A stretch of 20,261 nt of DNA from a virus: IMG/VR virus record IMGVR_UViG_3300046777_000464, positions 1 through 20,261 of that record; one strand, 5' to 3'. Made by a program: the position numbers and the translations under genes. This document shows, piece by piece, positions 6,483 to 13,897 of this stretch. The notes beneath the pieces are model-generated. The model saw nothing but the letters and a program-made list of their open reading frames with translations. It was not told the DNA's origin and did no database searches. The stretch's first letter is position 1; the number at the start of each line of letters is the position of its first letter.

Positions 6483-6666
6483 CGTCTTTGCGCTTAATAA
6501 GTTCAGAAAACGGCTTACCCGTCACCATTTCTGCGATCCGCATCAATGTCCAGATCGCACCAATAAGGCCAAATATAGGTGTGAACACTTGTAAAAATGA
6601 CCCTATAGTTGCAAGTAAGGACAGGATATCTAATGCGTTCTTGAGATGCTCATTATGGTCTGTCAT
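6472..6666 (-). CDS. Putative holin (small membrane protein)
   Basis: A 64-residue protein with a short hydrophilic N-terminus (MTDHNEHLKN). A strongly hydrophobic stretch from about residue 12 to 47 is long enough for two transmembrane helices separated by a Thr-Pro turn (LDILSLLATIGSFLQVFTP and IFGLIGAIWTLMRIAEM). The C-terminus is charged and ends KRKDDAK. Small size, two helices and charged tail are the usual build of class II phage holins, which permeabilise the inner membrane to release or activate the endolysin. No endolysin gene is seen in this window, so lysis genes are apparently split. A non-holin membrane protein cannot be excluded. ATG 6666-6664 follows the upstream TGA by one base. 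Confidence 0.6.
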   Translation of the reverse strand: MTDHNEHLKNALDILSLLATIGSFLQVFTPIFGLIGAIWTLMRIAEMVTGKPFSELIKRKDDAK

Positions 6667-6667
6667 A

Positions 6668-6922
6668 TCAGCAATTCCACGCTCTCAGGGATTTGTTGAT
6701 ACGGCTGTTGGGATCTTTAGCGGTTTTGGCGCTTGTAAGCTTTTTCTTCATGCCCTTCATGCGAGCACAGAAAGAATCTCGACGAGAACCACCCTCGGGT
6801 TGAGGACGCTTAAGACCCGGCTTGCCGGGATTAGCACGGTTATAGGAAGCCCGGCCTTTGGCATTTAAGCCGCCAGCCGGGTTTTTGCCTTCCTTACGCT
6901 GCCACGCGGGTGACTTAGGCAT
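6668..6922 (-). CDS. Small conserved basic protein (DUF6321-like)
   Basis: An 84-residue basic protein: MPKSPAWQRKEGKNPAGGLN, AKGRASYNRANPGKPGLKRP, then RRDSFCARMKGMKKKLTSAK, ending DPNSRINKSLRAWNC. This is one of the most conserved small proteins of such phages, and I recall it as a DUF6321-type family. 'PAW.R.EGK...GGLN.KG..SY.R.NPG', 'R..FC.RM.GMK.KLTS.KTA.DP.SRIN..LR.W.C' is nearly invariant. The two cysteines (in SFCAR and at the C-terminus) are part of that pattern. Function is unknown. It overlaps the next upstream gene by 8 bases, at the top of the run of basic proteins. Confidence 0.75.
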   Translation of the reverse strand: MPKSPAWQRKEGKNPAGGLNAKGRASYNRANPGKPGLKRPQPEGGSRRDSFCARMKGMKKKLTSAKTAKDPNSRINKSLRAWNC

Positions 6923-7220
6923 AGAACACCATCACCGAGGCAATGTCCGTGACATCAACATAAACGTTGGTCTGGAACAATAAGCCTTCACCGGGAAGTA
7001 GGATGTAGTCCGGGGCCGTAGATGCCGCGAGGGTATTGATGGTCGCCTTGACCACACCCGAAGCACCGCCGTCCTTGAACACCACACTGCCTGCACCGGC
7101 TGCGGGGATGATGTAAACAGCCTTTACGCGGCAACGACCGAGGGAATTAGCCGCCTGATCAGCGATAAGCCCGTCAGTAGTTCGAACCGCACTAGCTAAT
7201 ACATCTGTTTGCATAGCCAT
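6915..7220 (-). CDS. Small putative virion protein
   Basis: A 101-residue protein with start ATG 7220-7218 and an AGGAG site about 8 bases upstream. Sequence landmarks are MAMQTDVLASAVRTTDGLIA, RVKAVYIIPAAGAGSVVFKDGG and YILLPGEGLLFQTNVYVDVTD. The alternating hydrophobic pattern ('IPAAGAGSVVFKDGGASG', 'LLPGEGLLF.T.vYv') is that of small beta-sandwich phage proteins found beside capsid genes. It has neither membrane segments nor catalytic motifs. It may be a capsid-surface or minor head protein; this is inferred from its place just after the capsid gene block. Confidence 0.6.
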   Translation of the reverse strand: MAMQTDVLASAVRTTDGLIADQAANSLGRCRVKAVYIIPAAGAGSVVFKDGGASGVVKATINTLAASTAPDYILLPGEGLLFQTNVYVDVTDIASVMVFYA

Positions 7221-7232
7221 TAGCGGCTCCTA

Positions 7233-7616
7233 TTAAGCAGCGACCGCCCCGTTGATTCCCACAATCGCCCAACCAGCGGCGGTGTAGATCAGGGTGACAG
7301 CATCGCCAACGTTCGTGAACGTGATCGTGGTGAAGCCAATCTTCGTGGTCGGGGTCAGCACAGCCGAACCACCGTCAACCACGTGGGCGACAACCTTCAA
7401 CTGACCAACCGTGCCGTTAGCAAGGGTAAGAGCCTGAGCAGCGCCAGTCGTGGTGAGCGAGGTGAACATATCGGTCACATTGACCGCACCGGCTCCCGAG
7501 AGAGACTGAACCGAGGCGAAGACATCGCCAGTCAGGTTACCAACAACATCACCAGTAAAAGCACCGATGAAACCATTGTCCGAAGCAACCGGACCCGAGA
7601 AAGTAGTACGTGCCAT
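7233..7616 (-). CDS. Small putative virion protein (MARTTFSGPV type)
   Basis: A 127-residue protein with start MARTTFSGPVASDNGFIG, followed by a small repeat FTGDVVGNLTGDVFASVQSL. The C-terminal half is beta-rich (VGQLKVVAHVVDGGSAVLTP, FTTITFTNVGDAVTLIYTA) and ends WAIVGINGAVAA. The N-terminal S-G-P-V..dnGF.G and the closing WaivG.nG.v are features of small proteins encoded near major capsid genes of many phages. GAGG lies about 8 bases ahead of ATG 7616-7614. It is the first gene after the capsid terminator, so its transcript must come from read-through or from an unseen promoter at 7617-7711. Confidence 0.65.
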   Translation of the reverse strand: MARTTFSGPVASDNGFIGAFTGDVVGNLTGDVFASVQSLSGAGAVNVTDMFTSLTTTGAAQALTLANGTVGQLKVVAHVVDGGSAVLTPTTKIGFTTITFTNVGDAVTLIYTAAGWAIVGINGAVAA

Positions 7617-7640
7617 TTCAAAACCTCACATGCGAGTAGT

Positions 7641-7683
7641 GCTTATCAGTCTGCATGTCGTCAGTCGGGGCTGTCTGATAAGC
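7641..7683. repeat. Inverted repeat in the capsid-downstream spacer
   Basis: GCTTATCAG (7641-7649) and CTGATAAGC (7675-7683) are perfect 9-bp inverted arms 25 bases apart, between the capsid terminator and the next bottom-strand gene. On the top strand it is followed by GGATTTTT, so it could act weakly as an opposite-strand terminator. It could equally be an operator or an RNA hairpin ahead of the 7233-7616 gene. No convincing -35/-10 pair is visible beside it. Confidence 0.5.
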
Positions 7684-7711
7684 GGATTTTTCCCGATAAC
7701 GACTATATATC

Positions 7712-7752
7712 ATTAAAAAAGAGGGGCTACAAGCATTTCTACCTGTAGCCCC
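7712..7752 (-). terminator. Intrinsic terminator after the capsid gene
   Basis: On the bottom strand a perfect 9-bp stem GGGGCTACA / TGTAGCCCC (7752-7744 with 7731-7723) encloses a 12-base loop. It is followed, after TC, by six T residues (7720-7715). It lies 28 bases after the stop of the major capsid gene, so it should end most capsid transcripts and lower expression of the genes further left. Confidence 0.9.
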
Positions 7753-7779
7753 CCATCTCTCTAGGTCGTCAAGAACCTA

Positions 7780-8688
7780 TTAGGACGCGCCCGGCGAACC
7801 GAACATGCCCAGCGGATCCGACCAGCCGAAGCTATAACGCTCGCGGCTCTTGTACCGGACGTTGCCGGTGTCGAAATCGCCGTCCATGCTGTTTTGCAGC
7901 GGGGTACGCACGAAGTGCTTCATGCCGTTCGGAACGTCGGTCGTCAAGAACCAAGCATTCGTGTCGGTCAAGAAGTGGTTAACGGTGTAACCGCCCGGGA
8001 TCGCACCCATCGACTTCAGCGCGTTGATGTCGTTATCAGCAGTCGCAACACGGAGTTCCGTGTCGAGGAGCCGCTTGGCAACGAACATCAATGACGGAGG
8101 AACGATGAGCTTGTTGGGCTTCGCCGCGATCAAAAGACCACGCTCGTCGGTCCAACCAGCGATCTGAATGACAGCCGCTTCCAACGAGGTTTCGTTGAGG
8201 TCAGAAGCCGTCAAACGGTTGCTGTTGACACCGCCCGAGATAAGCGGATGCGAGGCCGAGAACAACGGCTGGCCGTCACCGCCCGTGTAGGCAGCAGCGA
8301 AACCATTGTTCAGAACCGACGCAGCCTTAACTTGCTTCGTGTACGCCATAGCGCGGGCAAGAGCCTTCGTGTAGCGCTTGCTGAGCGAGTCGTACAGGTT
8401 GTCCTCAACCGCCTCTTCCGTGATGGAGAAGCCGAGAGCAATCGTCTCGTGGTTGTAACGAGCCGTCCAAGCTTCCTGCGCGTTATCGTACGCAATGGCT
8501 TGGCCTTCCGGCTTGACCGGGGCAGCGGAGAATCCGCTCAGCTTCGTCTCTTCTTCGAAGGAACGCTCGGAGGTCTCAGTCTCGTAGATCTCCTTGTGCT
8601 CTTCGCCGTACTGCTTGTACTCCAGACCGAACAGGGCGTTCAGGCCGGGAAGCAGCTCTTTCAGTAATTGTGCACGTGAAATAGCCAT
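7780..8688 (-). CDS. Major capsid protein, Mu gpT-like
   Basis: A 302-residue protein that builds the icosahedral head. It begins MAISRAQLLKELLPGLNALF, then EYKQYGEEHKEIYETETSER with a short E/K-rich extended-loop region, and GFSITEEAVEDNLYDSLSKR leading to the long spine helix (YTKALARAMAYTKQVKAASV). Next come PLFSASHPL, the hallmark of the gpT-like HK97-fold family ('g..LFs..H'), LLIAAKPNKLIVPPSL, and a C-terminal segment with RERYSFGWSDPLGMFGS. Length fits the family (about 300). There is no N-terminal delta domain, so assembly probably relies on the separate scaffold-like gene at 9800-10789. An intrinsic terminator follows directly. Confidence 0.88.
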   Translation of the reverse strand: MAISRAQLLKELLPGLNALFGLEYKQYGEEHKEIYETETSERSFEEETKLSGFSAAPVKPEGQAIAYDNAQEAWTARYNHETIALGFSITEEAVEDNLYDSLSKRYTKALARAMAYTKQVKAASVLNNGFAAAYTGGDGQPLFSASHPLISGGVNSNRLTASDLNETSLEAAVIQIAGWTDERGLLIAAKPNKLIVPPSLMFVAKRLLDTELRVATADNDINALKSMGAIPGGYTVNHFLTDTNAWFLTTDVPNGMKHFVRTPLQNSMDGDFDTGNVRYKSRERYSFGWSDPLGMFGSPGAS

Positions 8689-8704
8689 TTCTTAGAACTC
8701 CCTA

Positions 8705-9337
8705 TTAGGTGCCCGACGCGTTGTTATACGCGTGGTAACCAGCATTGAACTTGACGATGAACTCGACAATGTTGCCGCTGCTGTTCGCAGTGTCCACCAC
8801 CACATCAACCACACGGAACGGCAACGAGGTCGTCACGTTGTTGATGTAAATGCCCATCTTGCTGTCACCCGTGATCGAAGAACCCGTGTTGAGGACGAGT
8901 TCCGCGTTCGTGCCAAACGAGTTGGCGCGGGAAACATAAGCCGGGAGAAGACCGCCAGAAGTGCTGTCCGCAACGTTGCTCGTCACGTTGACAACCTTGT
9001 AGAGCGCGTTCGGATCATCCGAGACGTACGCAACAATGTCGTCAGCCACAACACTACCGGGGTAGTACTGCGAGAAGAGCTTCTGCTTCGTGGTCGGGTT
9101 GGTGTACGAACAGCCGAGGAACACGCCGATGACGCCGTTGACCGGCGAGGCATTGTTCTGGAGGGTCGTAATGATGACATTTCCCGACGAGTTCAACTGC
9201 ACGACATCGCCGTTATAGATGGCAGTGCCGTAGTTGTTCCCAATCGGAATCTGTCGGGTAGCACCTGCAAACGGCAAGCCACCGATCAAGTTGACCGGTT
9301 TCAAGCCATAAGGTGCATCAACAGTGGGATAAGCCAT
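8705..9337 (-). CDS. Head-decoration-like virion protein
   Basis: A 210-residue protein beginning MAYPTVDAPYGLKPVNLIGG. It contains FAGATRQIPIGNNYGTAIYN, GDVVQLNSSGNVIITTLQNN, then GVIGVFLGCSYTNP and YYPGSVVADDIVAYVSDDPN, ending in a Gly/Asn-rich beta region with VEFIVKFNAGYHAY. The pattern 'yGl.pv.ligg.p..g.tr...i....a.ai..GdvV......G.......' then 'iGVf.G..yt' is a beta-barrel protein encoded immediately before the capsid gene in many phages of aquatic hosts. It has been taken for a decoration or stabilising protein. AGGAG sits about 7 bases ahead of the ATG. The role is inferred from position and family pattern. Confidence 0.65.
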   Translation of the reverse strand: MAYPTVDAPYGLKPVNLIGGLPFAGATRQIPIGNNYGTAIYNGDVVQLNSSGNVIITTLQNNASPVNGVIGVFLGCSYTNPTTKQKLFSQYYPGSVVADDIVAYVSDDPNALYKVVNVTSNVADSTSGGLLPAYVSRANSFGTNAELVLNTGSSITGDSKMGIYINNVTTSLPFRVVDVVVDTANSSGNIVEFIVKFNAGYHAYNNASGT

Positions 9338-9357
9338 TTGATACTCCTAAAATGAAT

Positions 9358-9807
9358 TTATTTACCTTTACCGAACGAGACCGTCGTTTTCCGCTCATTA
9401 AAGAGGGGCATACGCTCGTCGCTCAGCCTCATAAAGTTATTGTCCACAGACTGCATCTGAGACTGAGCTTGCTTGGCGTAATAGTCATCACGCTGCTTCA
9501 TCAGTTCAGCTGGAGCCTTACAGAGCAACAACCCGCCAATCTCAATGTTGTCTTTAAAACGACTATTGGGATCAGCTTGCATCATCAATTTGGGTTGCTC
9601 AGAAGCCTTAACTGGCTCCCAACCTTCCCGGAACTTTGCAGACGTATTAGAGGGGTCGGCTTGACCCATAATGCTCGTCCGAATCCATCTGAACACCCAA
9701 CCTTCCTGCGGCTCCGGTTCAGGGAGCGTTTGGGGCGGGGCCCAAGTCATTTTTCGTTGCGCCGATTCGCGGTTTTCAAGTTCGCGAGCGAGTCTATTTT
9801 CAGCCAT
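9358..9807 (-). CDS. Conserved virion-module protein, function unknown
   Basis: A 149-residue hydrophilic protein. After MAENRLARELENRESAQRKM come PEPEPQEGWVFRWIRTSIMG, GWEPVKASEQP, NIEIGGLLLCKAPAELMKQR, DDYYAKQAQSQMQSVDNNFM and RMPLFNERKTTVSFGKG. This order ('GW..rwvR....g..D..n.......GWe.v', 'n.Ev.GLlLck.p.e....R..yY......qm.svdn.fm', 'MPlf.er.S.vtFG') is conserved in many phages between scaffold and capsid genes. Its function is unknown to me. It overlaps the end of the scaffold-like gene by 8 bases, so the two are probably co-translated. Confidence 0.7.
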   Translation of the reverse strand: MAENRLARELENRESAQRKMTWAPPQTLPEPEPQEGWVFRWIRTSIMGQADPSNTSAKFREGWEPVKASEQPKLMMQADPNSRFKDNIEIGGLLLCKAPAELMKQRDDYYAKQAQSQMQSVDNNFMRLSDERMPLFNERKTTVSFGKGK

Positions 9808-10789
9808 TGTCAGTCTCCAGTCTCATAAGTTCACGTGCGTACTGTTCATTGCTCAGGCCAAGTTTCTTGGCTATGGCAACTTGAGTCGGTGTCAGGCGGA
9901 CCTGACGCGGCGCGGTACTCCGCGTAGCTGGAGCAACCACATTGGCTGCTTTTTGTGCGCGGGGCTTCGCTTCTTTACGAGGCGCTACCTCCGTCGTTGG
10001 CTCAGCGTCCTCCTCGAAAACTTCGGGGAATCGCTTACGCATTGTCTGATCGATTTGCCGGTAGTAGTCATCACTACGCGGGTCCACGCCAGATCTGACC
10101 AGCTTTTCGTGCAGTCCAAGTGCGAGGGCGGTCATTTCCTCGTCAGCCCCAAACCATGTATTCTTCTGACGCCATTCTTCAGCCTTAGCATCGGAGGCGG
10201 CAGGAGCTTGCTTGGCCGGAGCACTTGCCTGTTGTTCCTTTTCTACACCCGATTCTTGCTTTTGTAAAGCGGGTTTAAATCGCTCTACTTCTTTAATACG
10301 CATTTTGGCATCGGTTAGAGCCTCCTGCGCCTCGGTAATCTTCTCGGCATCGCCAGACTCATAAGCCTGTTTCAGCCGTTCTTTCACCGTAGCAAGATCG
10401 TTCGCAGCCGCCCGAGTAGCCTCTTCAACATAGGCTCTCTGACCCAAAGTGACTTTCTGGCGAAGCTGCTTGATCTCTTCTTCACGGGCTTGGGCAAACC
10501 GAAGGGCTTCCTCACGCTCCCGTAAAGCACGTTCCTTTTCACGACGCTCGTCGTGCCACACCTTCTTCATCTGGGAAAGGCGCTTCTTGACCTTCTCGGA
10601 ATAGTCCTCAAGGTCGTCCTTTTCCAGTTCCTGCACTACTTCCTTCGGTAGCGGCTTACGGCCCCGGTCTTCTGGCGGGGTATCGTCCTCAATTTCGACT
10701 TTGATTTCGTCGTTTACTTCCTGACCAGCTTCGGCTTGCTGGGAAGCCTCCGCCTCAACCTCGTCAGGAAACTTGAATTCTTCTTGCAT
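9800..10789 (-). CDS. Putative capsid scaffolding protein
   Basis: A 329-residue, highly charged protein of low sequence complexity. It has an acidic N-terminus (about 1-60, many Glu), a long predicted coiled coil rich in Lys/Glu/Arg (about 70-195, for example KVKKRLSQMKKVWHDERREK and REREEALRFAQAREEEIKQL), an Ala/Gln/Lys linker (about 200-225), and a C-terminal part with NTWFGADEEMTALALGLHEK and a helical end. It lies upstream of the capsid gene in the place where scaffolding proteins are found, and its composition fits. AGGAG precedes the ATG. Scaffolds are too divergent for a firm family assignment; a capsid-associated protease is unlikely, since no catalytic Ser/His pattern is seen. Confidence 0.7.
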   Translation of the reverse strand: MQEEFKFPDEVEAEASQQAEAGQEVNDEIKVEIEDDTPPEDRGRKPLPKEVVQELEKDDLEDYSEKVKKRLSQMKKVWHDERREKERALREREEALRFAQAREEEIKQLRQKVTLGQRAYVEEATRAAANDLATVKERLKQAYESGDAEKITEAQEALTDAKMRIKEVERFKPALQKQESGVEKEQQASAPAKQAPAASDAKAEEWRQKNTWFGADEEMTALALGLHEKLVRSGVDPRSDDYYRQIDQTMRKRFPEVFEEDAEPTTEVAPRKEAKPRAQKAANVVAPATRSTAPRQVRLTPTQVAIAKKLGLSNEQYARELMRLETDNG

Positions 10790-10799
10790 GGTTTACTCC

Positions 10800-11177
10800 T
10801 TAAACGCGACGGATACCACGGGGATCGTCAACAACTGCTTCCACCGTGTCGTCGTTAATGATGCGGAACTCTCGTCCGTGGATGACCAAACGGGTACCGG
10901 CATAGGGACGGGTCAACACAAAGTCGCCTTCCTTACACCAAGCTCCAGTTGGGAAACGGTCCTTATCGGTGTAGCAAAGGTCACCCATCTTGATGACGAA
11001 TAGGACGACCGTAGTCAGTTCCTCCGTCCTCTTAGTGTCCTCGGCTTTGATAATGCCGCCTTCGTATTCCTCTTCTACGTGCGGAACCGCACAGAGGATT
11101 CGATACCCTTTCGGGTCTGGCAGTTGCGAGGCTTTCTTTGCCTCCTCCTGCGTCTTCTCAATGTCGATATTACTCAT
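10800..11177 (-). CDS. GroES-like co-chaperonin
   Basis: A 125-residue protein starting at ATG 11177-11175 with GGAG about 7 bases upstream; a longer frame from 11219 would add 14 residues lying inside the neighbour. After a 20-residue charged N-terminus comes the GroES barrel: GYRILCAVPHVEEEYEGGII (24-43), where GGII corresponds to the GGIV of the GroES mobile loop that touches GroEL. It continues with VVLFVIKMGDLCYTDKDRFP, GAWCKEGDFVLTRPYAGTRL and FRIINDDTVEAVVDDP. The T4 gp31 and RB49 CocO proteins are precedents in which a phage cap replaces host GroES during capsid folding. Position between portal and scaffold supports that role. Confidence 0.8.
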   Translation of the reverse strand: MSNIDIEKTQEEAKKASQLPDPKGYRILCAVPHVEEEYEGGIIKAEDTKRTEELTTVVLFVIKMGDLCYTDKDRFPTGAWCKEGDFVLTRPYAGTRLVIHGREFRIINDDTVEAVVDDPRGIRRV

Positions 11178-11364
11178 CGTCGCGCTCCAAGCGTTTTGCA
11201 AGGTCTTTGCTGTATCCAATTGCGAGGTCTAGACCCTGAAGGGCCCCGCAAAGTCGCTTGTATTCACCTTCATCCAATTTGCCTTGAACAAGGGTGTCTA
11301 CAATCATCGTGCGCTCCTCCCTGAGTTTTGACTCAAGGTAATCAAGAGCGGTTCTGTAAGACAT
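11170..11364 (-). CDS. Small helical conserved phage protein
   Basis: A 64-residue, fully helical-looking protein (MSYRTALDYLESKLREERTM, IVDTLVQGKLDEGEYKRLCG, ALQGLDLAIGYSKDLAKRLE). I recognise 'aldyL...l.ee..mivdtLaqG...dy.eYk.lcGal.GL..a......la' from phages of related layout, where it lies next to the portal gene. The portal stop codon lies three bases upstream of ATG 11364-11362, and the AGGAG ribosome site is inside the last portal codons. It overlaps the co-chaperonin start by 8 bases. Function is unknown. Confidence 0.7.
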   Translation of the reverse strand: MSYRTALDYLESKLREERTMIVDTLVQGKLDEGEYKRLCGALQGLDLAIGYSKDLAKRLERDDE

Positions 11365-11367
11365 GTA

Positions 11368-13887
11368 TTACTCCTGTGGTTTGATACTCCTCTGCTGGCC
11401 GAGAGTACGAGCGAGTTCCATCCCTACGCTTGCACCTTCCACCATTTTTTGTACCTCAACGTCGGTCTTGTGCTTCTCGATGTCCACACCAAGACGGGCC
11501 GCATCAAGTTCAGTACGCGCCTGAAGCTCGGCTTGACGGAGGCTAAGTTCATCCTGTTTTGCAGCAGCGTCGATGAGATCTTTCTTCTCTTTGCGTTGCT
11601 GTTCTGCGAGGCGCAACTGCGCGTCGATTTGCATCTGCTGGGCCTTTGTTTGGGCCTGAAGCTGCTTGATCTGCAAGTCCATCATCTGCATCTGCACAAG
11701 CGGATCTTGCATCTGCTGTTGGGCTTGTTCCATCTGAGCCGCCTGCGTGTCCTTCTGGAGAAGCTGGCTAGCAGCCTCGGCTGCAAGACGCGACAACTCA
11801 ACTTCAACTTGCGGCGGAAGCTCGTTCTCTTCCATATCGTTCGGCGGCGGGGGCAACGCAGCACCCAACTGCTTCTCGATCTCGCGGCGATATTTGAACG
11901 CCGTGTGCTCCATGATGTGAGCCATGATCGCACCCATAACAGCCTGAGCCTGCGGGCTTTGACCGATGACCGCCATGATCTTCGGGTCTTGGATCAGCGA
12001 CATGTGAGTCTGTAAGTGGGCGTCGTGATCTTGGTACATAAACGCTTTCATAGGCTTACCCATGATGGCATCCATGTTTTCCGTGATCGGATCGCGAGGC
12101 TTCATGTCGTCCATACCCGGCACGATCTTCTCGGCATTACGCACACCAAGAGTCTCAATCATCTGACGGTGCAGGTACGGCAGGTCGTAGAGTTGCGGAG
12201 CCGTTTGTGAAAGCTGAAGTACCGCTTGGTACTGCACAACCTTCTGCGACATTGTTGCCGCGTTCGGGTCCGATACCGGGATGACATCCACATCGTCATA
12301 GTCGGATTTCTTAGCCTTGCGACCACCGACTTCCGGCTCGTAGCTATACTCCTCTGGCGTATAGTCTCGGATGATCCCAGCGAGGAGCTTGAACTCCTGC
12401 TTCATCGTGTAGTGAATGCGAGCCTGCACAGCCGACATCACTTTCAGCACACGTTCCAAAATCGCCAAGGTCGTACCAACCGGGGCCTGCGAAGACATAT
12501 CGGATACTTTTAGATCCGACACCGCAGCAAAGCGACGGCCTTCCTCGATGATTTTGTCCATCAACAAGGACAAAGTTTGGCTCGGCTCCTTGTACGGGAG
12601 TGGCAGGATGTTGTCGCGAATCGCACCAGATGGGATATCTACGTCGCGGAATTCTCCGGGAGCAATAGGCGTATCGTCTCCCTTAATTCTAAGCCCACGT
12701 GACTTGAGGCCACCCGGAAGGTTGCTGAGGGTTCCTGCGTCGACAAGCTGCCTAAGAAGTGATGTAGCTGCCTTAGAGTGTCCGCCGATAAGGTGGATGA
12801 GACCAAAGTAGTAGAACCCGAAACCGGGGATGTAACCATAATGAACAAAGTGTTGTCGCTTGGCTTTGAGTTCATCGTCTTCTTTCCAGTTACGTCGGAT
12901 CGCTAGGATCGTTCCAGTTCCCTTCTCAATAGTGACCACGTACGGCAACGCAATACCGGTCTCGTGGTTGTCATCGTCCACATCCGGATAACCCGGCAGG
13001 TCGATGTTTACGTGCATCTCAAGAAGCTGGAACCGATCATCCATCGAAGCCGAGAACCCTTGGTCCTCTGCCTTTTGCTTCTCAACCTCGTCCATGACAC
13101 GGACCGGATCACCCAAGTCCACATCGCGATAGAACCCAGCATACTGAAGCTTACGTAGTTCGTTCTTTGTCTTACGCATACGGTGCGTAACACGCTCTGC
13201 GCTTTCCAGATTCGCCGCACCATAAGACACAACGATATCTTCAGCAGGAATAAACACCGCCGTCTGGCGATTCAACGACGGATCAAAATAGATCTTCTTG
13301 AACGCATTACCCGAGAGAGCCAATGACAACAGAAGTCGCTCGTGCTCCGGGCGGTACTCCTTCATCTCCTCGGTCAGCTTGTAGTTCATGTCATCCGCAA
13401 CACGGATGGCAGCGTCTTTCTTCTCCGGGGTCTCCTTACCAACAATCTTGGTCTTGACCGGTCCCATCGCAGGGAAGGTCTCCATGATGGTCTCGGACTG
13501 GAACTTAACTGCTGACTCCATCAGGAGCGGGTGGAACACACCACAGGCACCGGGCCACGGCTCGGTTCTCTCCTCGTACCGGATACCAAGGAGCTTCAAT
13601 CCTTTTACATATGTATCAAGCCAGTCTTTGCGAGAAGCCAAGTCCTGCTCGTAGTCACCCAGCAAGTCAGAAGCAAGACTCTGCAACTCGTTCTCGCCCA
13701 TGAACTCGGCGAGGTTCGCATCAAAATCTTCGGCGCGTGGCTCTGCCTTCTCAAACTCAATCTCTACGCCATCAACGCCAATTCGAAGGGCCTCCGGATC
13801 AACAATCTCGATCTCAATCGGTGCTTCGTCGGCAGCGAGAGCGTCAAGACCAAGCGGGGCTTCATACAATGCTTTATCAACGGCCAT
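11368..13887 (-). CDS. Portal protein, P22 type
   Basis: An 839-residue portal, the dodecameric ring at one capsid vertex through which DNA is packed and ejected and to which terminase and adaptor proteins bind. N-terminal acidic region (about 1-65), then YEQDLASRKDWLDTYVKGLK, PWPGACGVFHPLLMESAVKF, and QSETIMETFPAMGPVKTKIV, a typical start of large P22-like portals. The core has FYYFGLIHLIGGHSKAATSL and IDFS-like LSLLMDKIIEEGRRFAAVSD. A crown follows, with a Gln/Leu-rich coiled-coil tail from about residue 690 to 800 (QLQAQTKAQQMQIDAQLRLA), suggesting a long barrel inside the capsid as in P22 gp1. The SD AGGAG overlaps the large terminase stop codon. Confidence 0.88.
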   Translation of the reverse strand: MAVDKALYEAPLGLDALAADEAPIEIEIVDPEALRIGVDGVEIEFEKAEPRAEDFDANLAEFMGENELQSLASDLLGDYEQDLASRKDWLDTYVKGLKLLGIRYEERTEPWPGACGVFHPLLMESAVKFQSETIMETFPAMGPVKTKIVGKETPEKKDAAIRVADDMNYKLTEEMKEYRPEHERLLLSLALSGNAFKKIYFDPSLNRQTAVFIPAEDIVVSYGAANLESAERVTHRMRKTKNELRKLQYAGFYRDVDLGDPVRVMDEVEKQKAEDQGFSASMDDRFQLLEMHVNIDLPGYPDVDDDNHETGIALPYVVTIEKGTGTILAIRRNWKEDDELKAKRQHFVHYGYIPGFGFYYFGLIHLIGGHSKAATSLLRQLVDAGTLSNLPGGLKSRGLRIKGDDTPIAPGEFRDVDIPSGAIRDNILPLPYKEPSQTLSLLMDKIIEEGRRFAAVSDLKVSDMSSQAPVGTTLAILERVLKVMSAVQARIHYTMKQEFKLLAGIIRDYTPEEYSYEPEVGGRKAKKSDYDDVDVIPVSDPNAATMSQKVVQYQAVLQLSQTAPQLYDLPYLHRQMIETLGVRNAEKIVPGMDDMKPRDPITENMDAIMGKPMKAFMYQDHDAHLQTHMSLIQDPKIMAVIGQSPQAQAVMGAIMAHIMEHTAFKYRREIEKQLGAALPPPPNDMEENELPPQVEVELSRLAAEAASQLLQKDTQAAQMEQAQQQMQDPLVQMQMMDLQIKQLQAQTKAQQMQIDAQLRLAEQQRKEKKDLIDAAAKQDELSLRQAELQARTELDAARLGVDIEKHKTDVEVQKMVEGASVGMELARTLGQQRSIKPQE

Positions 13888-13897
13888 CTAAATTCTC

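Noticed and set aside
8732-9355. 207-codon top-strand frame antisense to the decoration-like gene
   Set aside because: Arg/Val-rich translation typical of antisense frames of a Thr/Asn/Val-rich protein; the bottom-strand gene has conserved features and a ribosome site.
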